Positions 1 through 7,035 of a DNA stretch of 15,542 nt are shown here, one piece after another; the stretch's first letter is position 1; every line of letters starts with the position of its first letter. Both the position numbers and the translations under genes were made by a program. This stretch comes from JALZHR01 sp036388635 (lineage in GTDB: Bacteria; Acidobacteriota; Blastocatellia; Pyrinomonadales; Pyrinomonadaceae): contig DASVRL010000419.1 of assembly GCA_036388635.1 (NCBI GenBank), forward strand, positions 1-15,542. Reading direction: 5' to 3'. Below the pieces are notes generated by a model that saw only the letters and a program-made list of their open reading frames with translations, ran no database searches and was not told where the DNA came from.

Positions 1-1
1 T

Positions 2-166
2 TTACGATTGCACTTCGGACTCGGAAACGGGGAAAAAATCGAAAACGTCGATGTGCGCTGGAGCGACGGCACGACGCAAACGCTCGATAAAATCGAGCCG
101 AACCGAATCCTGACCGTCACGCAAAACAAAGGCGTGACGGCGAGCGTCAATATCAACGCGCGTTGA
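2..166 (+). CDS. C-terminal end of an ASPIC/UnbV-domain protein (5' truncated by window edge)
   Basis: The reading frame is open from the left edge and stops at TGA 164-166, giving 54 residues with no start codon in the window. The peptide contains LHFGLGNGEKIENVDVRWSD followed by G-T-x-Q and a PNRILTV segment. This is the typical closing strand pattern of the ASPIC/UnbV domain (H-F-G-L-G, then V-x-V-x-W-x-[SD]-G, then a final beta strand). In this family the domain usually ends secreted FG-GAP/VCBS (CRTAC1-like) proteins, so the missing upstream part is probably a beta-propeller. The large protein at 11029-14520 has the same element (I-H-F-G-L-G), so two relatives flank the enzyme cluster. 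The function of the family is not established. Domain call is firm; whole-protein identity is inferred. Confidence 0.8.
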   Translation, partial: LRLHFGLGNGEKIENVDVRWSDGTTQTLDKIEPNRILTVTQNKGVTASVNINAR

Positions 167-256
167 AACGCAATTTCCGGCAAACAAAATCGAAACGATA
201 TGACGGTTTTATTTCGCGCGCGACCGAACACGATTTCAGTCGGGAATTTAAGATTT

Positions 257-262
257 CGGAGG
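257..262 (+). promoter_or_regulatory. Shine-Dalgarno site fixing the start of the 212-aa secreted protein
   Basis: CGGAGG at 257-262 lies 8 bases before ATG 271. It is the best ribosome binding site in the window. It decides the start at 271 over the in-frame TTG at 163, which would overlap the preceding gene and place 36 charged residues in front of a clear signal peptide. Confidence 0.75.
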
Positions 263-270
263 CAGGAAAA

Positions 271-909
271 ATGAAAAAAATATCTTTAATCGGCGCATTT
301 TTGTTCGCGTCTGCGCTTTGTTTGAGCGTTCAGGCGCAAGTCACTCCGCCGCCCGGAGCCGGCGACAAAGATTTGCGCGACACGAATATTAAGGGCAGGT
401 CGAACGAGCTGGAACGGATTGACCGCGATTCCAAAAAAGCCAGGAAAGACGGCAACCGGTCGAAAAATCAAGCGGAAGAAGATAAGCTGGCGCTGAAATT
501 CGACGAGATTAAAGAAGACTACGAAACGATTCAAACGGCTCAAACCGCCGTCACCGACGCTTACACGACCGGCGCGAAAATCGAATACGGGCAAATCGCC
601 AAATCCGCCGCCGAGGTAAACAAAAGCGCTCTGCGGCTGAACGCGAACCTGTTTCCTTCGCCGGCTGAAAAATCCAAAGAAAAAAAGGACGAAAAAATCG
701 AGGAGAAAACGCTTTCAAAAAGCGTGCGCGACTTGATTATTGATTTGGACAACGCCGTCGGCGCGGTTGTTTCAAGCCCGATGTTTCAAAATCTGCGCGT
801 GATCGACCCGAAAGTGGCGGAGAAAACCAAAAGCGATTTGGAAACCGTCATCAAACTGAGCGCCGCGCTTCAGAAAGAAGCGGAAAAATCGAACGCCGGT
901 CAGAAATAA
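271..909 (+). CDS. Secreted lysine-rich helical protein of unknown function
   Basis: 212 residues. Residues 1-22 form a Sec signal peptide (M-K-K, hydrophobic stretch 5-20, cleavage expected after VQA at 22). C17 is not in a lipobox because residue 16 is Leu, so it is probably a soluble periplasmic or secreted protein. The mature part opens with a proline-rich stretch (TPPPGAG), then a highly charged, probably helical region (about 31-90) rich in Lys, Glu, Asp and Arg. A second Lys/Glu-rich linker at about 131-150 leads to an amphipathic C-terminal helical segment (150-205). It has no cysteine in the mature chain. I recognise no family or catalytic motif. The gene starts about 100 bases after the ASPIC gene and is followed in the same frame by the GH27-like remnant. 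An extracellular structural or binding role is possible, but nothing in the sequence demonstrates it. Confidence 0.75.
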   Translation: MKKISLIGAFLFASALCLSVQAQVTPPPGAGDKDLRDTNIKGRSNELERIDRDSKKARKDGNRSKNQAEEDKLALKFDEIKEDYETIQTAQTAVTDAYTTGAKIEYGQIAKSAAEVNKSALRLNANLFPSPAEKSKEKKDEKIEEKTLSKSVRDLIIDLDNAVGAVVSSPMFQNLRVIDPKVAEKTKSDLETVIKLSAALQKEAEKSNAGQK

Positions 910-930
910 AATTTCAGATTTTCGCCGCCC

Positions 931-1068
931 GAGTTCGACGCCGAGAAAGACGTTTATAAAATCCGTGATTGGTGGGCGAAAAAAAGTTCAGGCACGACGG
1001 AAACCGTTTTGAAAGTTAACCTTCCGTTGCACGATGTCGTGATGCTCAGGCTGACGAAAGAGAGATAG
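931..1068 (+). pseudogene. Remnant of a GH27 alpha-galactosidase C-terminus
   Basis: This frame has no usable start but runs open for 45 codons to TAG 1066-1068. It encodes YKIRDWWAKKSSGTTE and then LKVNLPLHDVVMLRLTKER. That matches, from memory, the closing beta-sandwich of GH27 alpha-galactosidases: [VI]-R-D-L-W-x-x-K-x-x-G-T, then V-P-x-H-x-V-V-x-[LV]-[RK]-[LV]. The aromatic RDWW, K-x-x-G-T and LHDVVMLRL positions are kept and the natural-looking stop follows at once. The catalytic barrel is absent. The fragment happens to be in frame with the TAA (907-909) of the preceding gene. I read it as what remains after deletion of a glycosidase gene that belonged with the hydrolases downstream. 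It could instead be the tail of another sugar-hydrolase family with the same sandwich fold. Confidence 0.55.
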
Positions 1069-1120
1069 GTTTTCGATGCGTTTCCGCGCGCCAATACTTT
1101 GTTTGCCGACCGAACATATT

Positions 1121-1181
1121 TTGCTTGCAGTATTCGGGCGGATAAAATAAAATTGACGAAAAGCTTTACAAACCCTACTTT
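1121..1181 (+). promoter_or_regulatory. Candidate promoter(s) for the GH3-led gene run
   Basis: Two overlapping sigma70-like candidates precede the GH3 gene. The first is TTGCTT (1121-1126), 16 bases, TAAAAT (1143-1148), giving a leader of roughly 50 bases. The second is TTGACG (1153-1158), 17 bases, TACTTT (1176-1181), giving a very short leader. A modest Shine-Dalgarno, AAGGA at 1188-1192, lies 12 bases before ATG 1205. The better -10 is in the first pair and the better -35 in the second, so I cannot choose between them. Confidence 0.3.
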
Positions 1182-1204
1182 TCCCGTAAGGACGTTTAAA
1201 TTTA

Positions 1205-3580
1205 ATGAAATTTACAGCACTGTTATTGAATATCGCAATGATTTTCGCCAGCTTTTGCCTGCCCCTGCAACAAAGTTATGCGCAGACCGGTTTTCAGTCG
1301 GATTTAGTCAGACAGGAAATCGCGGACAGCGACGCCTTTTTTCGCGCGGCATCGCGGGTGCAGCGTCCGGCGCGCGACAATACTCAACGCGTCGAAGCGC
1401 TTTTGAGAAAAATGACGCTCGAAGAAAAAGTCGGGCAGATGACGCAGTTGACGATGGGTATGATTGTCAGCGGCAGAGACCAGAACGTGCAGATTGACCC
1501 GGCGAAGCTCGACAAGGCGGTCGGTCAATACGGCGTCGGCTCGTTTCTGAACGTCAGTGACCAGGCTTTAACGGTTGAAAAGTGGCACGAAATGATCGGG
1601 AAAATTCAGGAAGCTTCGATGAAGACGCGTCTGAAAATACCGAATATGTACGGCATCGATTCGATTCACGGCGCGAATTACGTTTCGGGCGCAACGCTTT
1701 TCCCGCAGGAAATCGGGATGGCGGCGACGTGGAATCCGGCTCTGATGCAGCGCGCGGCAGAGATTTCGGCGATGGAAACGCGCGCGGCGGCGATTCCGTG
1801 GAGCTTTTCGCCCGTTCTCGACATCGGACGCCAGCCTTTATGGGCGCGCTTCTGGGAAACCTTCGGCGAAGACCCTTACCTGGCAAAAGTGATGGGCGTC
1901 GCGTTTGTGCGCGGGATGGAAGGCAACGACATCAGCAGCGAGAAAAATGTCGCTTCGTGTCTCAAGCATTATATGGGTTACAGTTTGCCTCTGACCGGCA
2001 GAGACCGGACGCCGGCGTGGATTCCCGAAAATTATCTGCGCGAATACGTGATGCCGCCGTTTACCGCCGCGTCGAAAGCGGGCGCGCGCTCGGTAATGGT
2101 CAATTCGGCGGAAATCAACGGCGTGCCCGGTCACGTCAATAAAAAAATCCTGACCGATATGCTCTACGGCGAGATGGGTTTTCAGGGCTTTGTCGTGTCG
2201 GACTGGGAAGACATTAAAAAGCTCGTCACTTTCTGGAAAGTCGCGGCTGACGAAAAAGAAGCGACGCGGATAGCGGTGATGGCGGGAATCGATATGAGTA
2301 TGGTTCCGCTCGATTACAGTTTTGCCGACCATCTTATCGCGCTCGTCAAAGAGAAAAAAGTTCCGATGACGCGGATTGACCAGGCGGTGCGGCGGATTTT
2401 GAAAGTGAAATACGATTTGGGCTTGTTTGAAAACCCGATGCCGTCGCCGGCGGCGCGAAACAATTTCGGGAGACCCGAATACAGTCAGGTCAGCCTGCAA
2501 GCCGCGCGCGAATCGTTGACGCTGCTCAAAAACGACGGAAACGTTTTGCCGCTCGCGAAAAACAAAAAAGTTTTGGTCACCGGTCCGACGGCTGATTCCT
2601 TAATATCCTTAAACAACGGCTGGACTTGGGTCTGGCAAGGCTCTGAGCCGTCGCTTTACCCGAAAGATAAAATGACGATTCAGCAGGCAATCGAAGCCAA
2701 AGTCGGCAGAAGGAATTTCAAATTTGTGCAGGGCACGCGGATTGTGCGCCCGCCGAATAGCCCTTCAAACTCGACGCCGACCGATGTCGATGAAGAAGTC
2801 AATATCAGAGAAGCGGTCGATGAAGCAAAGGATTCGGATGTTGTGGTTTTGTGTCTCGGCGAAGGCTCTTATACGGAAACGCCCGGAAATATTACCGATT
2901 TAACGCTTCCCGAACCGCAGTTAAGACTCGCCGAAGCGGTGATGGCAACCGGAAAACCCGTCATCCTGGTTTTAGTCGAAGGTCGCCCGCGCATCATCAG
3001 CCGGATCGCCGACCGCGCGCGCGGAATTTTGCTCGCTTTGAATCCGAGCAACGAGGGCGGCAGCGCCGTCGCCGATGTGCTGTTCGGCGATTACAATCCG
3101 AACGGAAAACTGCCGTTCACCTATCCGCGCAACCCGAATAATTTGATTACTTACGACCACAAATTGTTTGAAACCGAAGAAACTTCTTTCGGCAACGCCG
3201 CGAACAAACCGCAATTCGAGTTCGGCACGGGCTTGAGCTACACGACGTTTGAATACAGCAATTTGCAGCTCTCGTCAAAATCGATTCCGATGACCGGCGA
3301 AATAACCGCGAGCTTTAACGTCAGAAATACCGGACAGCGCGCCGGAAAGGAAACGGCGATTTTATACCTGCGCGACGAGGTGGCGTCGATTTCTCCGGCG
3401 GGCAAGCGCGTCAAGCGTTTCGCCAAAATTTATCTCGAACCCGGACAGAGCCGAACGGTTTCGTTCAAGCTCAGCCGCGACGATTTTTCGTTTATCGGCG
3501 CGGACAATAAACCGACCGTCGAGCCGGGCGATTTTACCGTGATGGTCGGAAGTTTGAGCGATAAATTTACGCTCAGGTGA
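1205..3580 (+). CDS. Exported GH3 beta-glucosidase (glucan/xyloglucan oligosaccharide type)
   Basis: 791 residues with a Sec signal peptide (1-26, ending SYAQ). It removes terminal beta-D-glucose from oligosaccharides, probably in the periplasm or at the surface. The order is the full GH3 architecture: TIM barrel (about 60-410, opening with LLRKMTLEEKVGQMTQ), alpha/beta sandwich (about 435-640) and a C-terminal fibronectin-III-like domain (about 680-790). The nucleophile is D333 in GFVVSDW. The acid/base is E558 in SYTETPGN, aligned by memory to E491 of barley ExoI. W473 and W477 in NGWTWVWQG match the paired tryptophans that clamp the +1 sugar in that enzyme. KHYMGYSLPLTGRDRT (254-269) and AGIDMSMVP (360-368) closely resemble BoGH3B of the Bacteroides xyloglucan locus. 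A xyloglucan or beta-glucan oligosaccharide substrate is therefore inferred, not proven. It is the first intact hydrolase of the run, with the GH5 gene 115 bases downstream. Confidence 0.93.
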   Translation: MKFTALLLNIAMIFASFCLPLQQSYAQTGFQSDLVRQEIADSDAFFRAASRVQRPARDNTQRVEALLRKMTLEEKVGQMTQLTMGMIVSGRDQNVQIDPAKLDKAVGQYGVGSFLNVSDQALTVEKWHEMIGKIQEASMKTRLKIPNMYGIDSIHGANYVSGATLFPQEIGMAATWNPALMQRAAEISAMETRAAAIPWSFSPVLDIGRQPLWARFWETFGEDPYLAKVMGVAFVRGMEGNDISSEKNVASCLKHYMGYSLPLTGRDRTPAWIPENYLREYVMPPFTAASKAGARSVMVNSAEINGVPGHVNKKILTDMLYGEMGFQGFVVSDWEDIKKLVTFWKVAADEKEATRIAVMAGIDMSMVPLDYSFADHLIALVKEKKVPMTRIDQAVRRILKVKYDLGLFENPMPSPAARNNFGRPEYSQVSLQAARESLTLLKNDGNVLPLAKNKKVLVTGPTADSLISLNNGWTWVWQGSEPSLYPKDKMTIQQAIEAKVGRRNFKFVQGTRIVRPPNSPSNSTPTDVDEEVNIREAVDEAKDSDVVVLCLGEGSYTETPGNITDLTLPEPQLRLAEAVMATGKPVILVLVEGRPRIISRIADRARGILLALNPSNEGGSAVADVLFGDYNPNGKLPFTYPRNPNNLITYDHKLFETEETSFGNAANKPQFEFGTGLSYTTFEYSNLQLSSKSIPMTGEITASFNVRNTGQRAGKETAILYLRDEVASISPAGKRVKRFAKIYLEPGQSRTVSFKLSRDDFSFIGADNKPTVEPGDFTVMVGSLSDKFTLR

Positions 3581-3623
3581 TTTAGACGGGATTTGGTTTC
3601 GGGACAAATGAAATCCAGCAACG

Positions 3624-3645
3624 GAAAATTAAGCGCTTAATTTTC
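3624..3645. promoter_or_regulatory. Perfect 22-bp palindrome, LacI-family-like operator candidate
   Basis: Bases 3624-3645 are a perfect palindrome with centre CG between 3634 and 3635 and core TTAAGCGCTTAA. The core fits the AAnCGnTT pattern typical of LacI-family operators, which commonly control sugar-catabolism genes. It sits 44 bases after the GH3 stop and 51 bases before the GH5 start. An alternative is a terminator for the GH3 transcript, but a loopless AT-rich palindrome without a clean T-run argues against that. Confidence 0.4.
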
Positions 3646-3695
3646 AAATTTTATTTGTTCCGAAACTGAATGTTTATCCGGGCTTTCCCGATTCG

Positions 3696-4829
3696 ATGAA
3701 AAACGTAATTTATTTTGTGCTGATTCTGCTGCTCGGAACGTCGTTCGTCCCGGCGCAGAGCATTGCGCAGAAACGCGCCGCTCGCATCGGTTTGGGAATG
3801 AACCTGTCGTATCTCGACAATTACTGGCTCGGCACGAAAGCGAAAAATTTCTCCGATTTCGTGAAAGCAAGCGAAGCGGCGAAACGCGAAAAAATGTTTG
3901 CCGACATTAGCGCGGCGGGATTTAAAACCGTGCGGATTCCGGTAAATTTCAGCGCCTGGGCGAGTTTTAACGCGCCGTTCAGATGGGAAAATCAGGAAGG
4001 CTTGAAAACCGCCGATTTGTTTGTTAAATGGGCTTTGGCAAACGATTTAAATGCGATCGTCGATTTGCATCACGCGGAATTTGACGGCACGATTCCGGGC
4101 GCGGCGACGACCGAGCGCCTCGTCTGGCTGTGGAAGGAAATCGCCGCGCGTTACGAAAACACCGACCCGGAACGAGTTTTTTTTGAGCTGCGCAACGAGC
4201 CGCACGACATTTCGGCGCAGGACTGGCGCCGGCAGGCGCAGGAAATAATCAAAACCGTGCGTCAAACAGCGCCGAAACACACTTTAATCGTCGGTTTTCA
4301 CGATTGGAATTCGCGCGCGGCGCTGATTGATTCGGAGCCTTTCGCCGACCAAAACATCATTTACACTTTTCATTATTACGACCCGTTTATTTTCACGCAT
4401 CAGGGCGCGACGTGGGCGGGCGCAGGCTTACCGGAACTGAAAAACGTGCCGTTTCCAGCCGCCGCAGCAAAAATCGAAGTTCCCGAAACGGCGCGCGGTA
4501 AATGGGTCGAAAGCCTGATAAAAAATTACGAAAAAGATTCCAAAGCCGAAAAAATGTTCGCGGATTTGAAAGCGGCGAAAGACTGGTCAGTGAAAAACAG
4601 CGCGCCGATTTTTCTCGGCGAATTCGGTTCATACGGAAAATTTCCGACGCCGGCAGACCGCTGCCGTCACGCCGAAGCCGTTTATTCGGCGCTCGGAAAA
4701 TTAGACATTCCGAACGCTTGGTGGGAATGGGACGGCGGCTTTAATATGTTTGAAAAGGGAACGACGAAAATTTCGGATTGTATGCGAAAGGCGTTTGAAG
4801 CTTATAATTTACAAAAGCCCGTTAAATAA
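3696..4829 (+). CDS. Exported GH5 endo-beta-glucanase-like hydrolase
   Basis: 377 residues with a signal peptide (about 1-25, ending around SIAQ). The mature protein is one GH5 (beta/alpha)8 barrel and carries no carbohydrate-binding module. Clan A landmarks occur in order: R80 in FKTVRIPVNF, H125-H126 in DLHHAEFD, acid/base E168 in FELRNEP, H226 and Y228 in YTFHYYDP, nucleophile E309 in IFLGEFG, and the aromatic WWEWDGG near 342-348. The family cleaves internal beta-glycosidic links of glucans, mannans or related polymers; the subfamily cannot be fixed by eye. The N-terminal GLGMNLSYLDNYW matches the substrate-cleft start common to endoglucanases. No Shine-Dalgarno is visible before ATG 3696. 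The gene lies 37 bases ahead of GH20, so the two are probably cotranscribed. It would make oligosaccharides for the GH3 enzyme to trim. Confidence 0.88.
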   Translation: MKNVIYFVLILLLGTSFVPAQSIAQKRAARIGLGMNLSYLDNYWLGTKAKNFSDFVKASEAAKREKMFADISAAGFKTVRIPVNFSAWASFNAPFRWENQEGLKTADLFVKWALANDLNAIVDLHHAEFDGTIPGAATTERLVWLWKEIAARYENTDPERVFFELRNEPHDISAQDWRRQAQEIIKTVRQTAPKHTLIVGFHDWNSRAALIDSEPFADQNIIYTFHYYDPFIFTHQGATWAGAGLPELKNVPFPAAAAKIEVPETARGKWVESLIKNYEKDSKAEKMFADLKAAKDWSVKNSAPIFLGEFGSYGKFPTPADRCRHAEAVYSALGKLDIPNAWWEWDGGFNMFEKGTTKISDCMRKAFEAYNLQKPVK

Positions 4830-4866
4830 AAAAATAAAAAACGCTCGGTTCTCGAATTTTGATTTT

Positions 4867-6951
4867 ATGCACAAGTTTTTAACCAGAATTTTTTTAACTT
4901 TCGCGCTGATTTTGTCGGCGATTTCAATTGTTTCGGCGCAGGAAAACAACTTGCAGGCGGCGCGGCGCAATTTGATGCCCGTGCCATTGAGCGTGAACTG
5001 GAAAACCGGAAGATTGCCCGTCACGAAAGCTTTCACGGTCGCCGTCAAAGGGCAGACCGACGAGCGCCTGAAAAAATATATTTTCCGCGTGATGCGGCGG
5101 CTGGAAGGGCGCACAATTCTGGAACTTTCGCGCGAATTATCGAATGATGCGGCGACGGCGAATCTTTTAATCGAAACGCAGTCAACCGGAAACGCGATTC
5201 CCAAGCTCGGCGACGACGAATCCTACAATCTCGAAATTTCCGAGAATCAGGCGAAATTGACAGCGCCGACGACGGTCGGCGCGATGCGCGGGCTGGAAAC
5301 TTTTTTGCAGCTTTTGGAAGGCGACAAAAACGGATTTTATTTTCCTGCGGTTTCGATTTCCGACCGACCGCGTTTTCCGTGGCGCGGCTTGATGATTGAT
5401 TCCGCGCGGCATTTCCAGCCGATGGAAGTTTTAAAACGCAATCTCGACGCGATGGCGGCGGTAAAATTGAACGTTCTGCACTGGCATCTGACCGAAGACC
5501 AGGGCTTTCGCGTCGAGAGCAAAACAATGCCGGAGCTGCACACGCTCGGCTCGGACGGGCTTTTTTACACGCAAAACGAAATCCGCGAAATCATCAATTA
5601 CGCCGCCGAGCGCGGAATCCGCGTGATGCCGGAATTCGATATGCCCGGACACGCGACGGCGTGGCTCGTCAGTCATCCCGAAATCGGCAGCGCGCCCGGA
5701 CCGTATAAAATCGAGCGCCGACCGGGAATTTTCGACCCGACCCTCGACCCGACGAACGAGAAGACGTATAAGCTTCTGAAAGTTTTTTTCAAGGAAATGT
5801 CCGCGCTTTTTCCCGACGCTTATATGCACATCGGCGGCGACGAAAACGAAGGCAAACAATGGAACGCGAACCCGCAAATCCAAGCCTTTATGAAGGAAAA
5901 AGGCATCAAGGACAATCACGCGCTGCAAACATATTTTAATAAGCGCCTGCTCAAATTCCTGCAGGACAACGGCAAAATTATGATGGGCTGGGACGAAATT
6001 TTTCAGCCCGATTTGCCGAAAAACGTGGTTATTCATTCGTGGCGCGGGCAGAAAGCTTTAGCCGAAGCCGCGCGGCAAGGCTATCAGGGCGTTTTGTCGA
6101 ACGGTTATTATATCGACCTCGTTTTTCCCGCGTCGCAGCATTACGCGGTTGACCCGCTGCCCGCCGACACGACTTTGACGGCGGAAGAGCAAAAGCGCGT
6201 GCTCGGCGGCGAGGCGACGATGTGGAGCGAATGGGTTTCGCCCGAAACGATTGATTCGCGCATCTGGTCGCGCACGGCGGCGATTGCCGAGCGTTTCTGG
6301 TCGCCGCGCGAAATTAACGACGTCGACGATATGTACCGGCGGCTGGCGGTCATTGATTTTCAGCTTGAAGAATTGGGTTTGACGCATCGCAAAAACCAAT
6401 TGATGCTGCTGCGTCGTCTGGCACGAAAGCAGGACGTTGCCGCGCTGCAAACACTCGTTTCGGTCATCGAACCGGTCAAAGAATACAGGCGTTATCGACA
6501 GCGCCCGCAGACGATGCTTTCGCCGCTGACCGGCTTAATCGACGCCGCGCAGCCCGACGCTCCCGGCGCGCGCGCGTTTAACAAAGCAGTCGATGAAATG
6601 CTCGCCGGAAAAAACGCGCGGGAAAACGCCGCGAAAATCCGGTCGATGATAAATATCTGGCGCGCGGCGGAAGCGGATTTACAGAAGATTTTTGACGATT
6701 CGCCCGCTCTCGCCGAAGCCGGACAACTGGCGTTGGATTTTCGCGATTTGAATCAAATCGCCCTTGAAGCGCTCGATTCTTTAGAGAAAAAATCGACGCC
6801 AAACGCCGAATGGCGCACCGCGAGACTGAAAAGGCTCGACGAAATCGCCAAACCGAAAGCCGCGCTCGAAAACGTCGCCGTAGCGGGCGTTAAGAAATTA
6901 ATCGGTGCCGCAGCGGTTAGTAATACGGCATCCGTCAACAGCGGAAATTGA
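4867..6951 (+). CDS. Exported GH20 beta-N-acetylhexosaminidase with C-terminal helical extension
   Basis: 694 residues from ATG 4867. The frame is open further upstream to 4750, but that stretch lies inside the GH5 gene and would put 39 charged residues before a clear signal peptide (1-24, VSA|Q). It removes terminal GlcNAc/GalNAc by substrate-assisted catalysis. The GH20b domain spans about 36-165 and the barrel about 168-500. The active site appears complete by comparison with Streptomyces HEX: R173, D211 in HLTEDQGF, H262 in MPGHATAW, the D325-E326 pair in HIGGDENE, W375, Y415 and D417, W453 and E455. Residues about 505-694 form a mostly helical tail beyond the barrel, of unclear role. No Shine-Dalgarno is visible. 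It follows GH5 by 37 bases and precedes the ROK kinase, which could phosphorylate the released amino sugar. Confidence 0.92.
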   Translation: MHKFLTRIFLTFALILSAISIVSAQENNLQAARRNLMPVPLSVNWKTGRLPVTKAFTVAVKGQTDERLKKYIFRVMRRLEGRTILELSRELSNDAATANLLIETQSTGNAIPKLGDDESYNLEISENQAKLTAPTTVGAMRGLETFLQLLEGDKNGFYFPAVSISDRPRFPWRGLMIDSARHFQPMEVLKRNLDAMAAVKLNVLHWHLTEDQGFRVESKTMPELHTLGSDGLFYTQNEIREIINYAAERGIRVMPEFDMPGHATAWLVSHPEIGSAPGPYKIERRPGIFDPTLDPTNEKTYKLLKVFFKEMSALFPDAYMHIGGDENEGKQWNANPQIQAFMKEKGIKDNHALQTYFNKRLLKFLQDNGKIMMGWDEIFQPDLPKNVVIHSWRGQKALAEAARQGYQGVLSNGYYIDLVFPASQHYAVDPLPADTTLTAEEQKRVLGGEATMWSEWVSPETIDSRIWSRTAAIAERFWSPREINDVDDMYRRLAVIDFQLEELGLTHRKNQLMLLRRLARKQDVAALQTLVSVIEPVKEYRRYRQRPQTMLSPLTGLIDAAQPDAPGARAFNKAVDEMLAGKNARENAAKIRSMINIWRAAEADLQKIFDDSPALAEAGQLALDFRDLNQIALEALDSLEKKSTPNAEWRTARLKRLDEIAKPKAALENVAVAGVKKLIGAAAVSNTASVNSGN

Positions 6952-7035
6952 AAAAGTTGAATCTTCTTTCGGGAGAAACGCGGCTGATTTGAAAGTTTGT
7001 AATTTTATAGGCTGAAGTACAGCGAAGTCACGCAA

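Noticed and set aside
163..270. In-frame TTG extension of the 212-aa secreted protein to a 248-aa protein
   Set aside because: It would overlap the preceding gene, has no ribosome site, and would bury the signal peptide behind 36 charged residues; ATG 271 has CGGAGG at good spacing.
910..930. Possible stop-codon readthrough joining the 212-aa protein to the GH27-like tail
   Set aside because: The shared frame is a one-in-three chance event, and nothing around TAA 907-909 suggests programmed readthrough.
1395..1402. Second AAGCGCTT LacI-like core inside the GH3 gene
   Set aside because: The flanks are not symmetrical and the stretch is explained by codons for E-A-L in the enzyme; treated as chance.
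1099..1497. 132-codon + strand open frame across the GH3 start
   Set aside because: Out of frame with the GH3 signal peptide and barrel start, with no ribosome site or recognisable motif.
1838..2500. 220-codon open frame on the minus strand
   Set aside because: It lies wholly opposite the GH3 gene, has low-complexity Arg/His-rich sequence and no family motif; a shadow of the codon bias.
4750..4866. Upstream start for the GH20 gene giving 733 residues
   Set aside because: The extra 39 residues lie within the GH5 gene or the short gap and precede a clear signal peptide beginning at ATG 4867.
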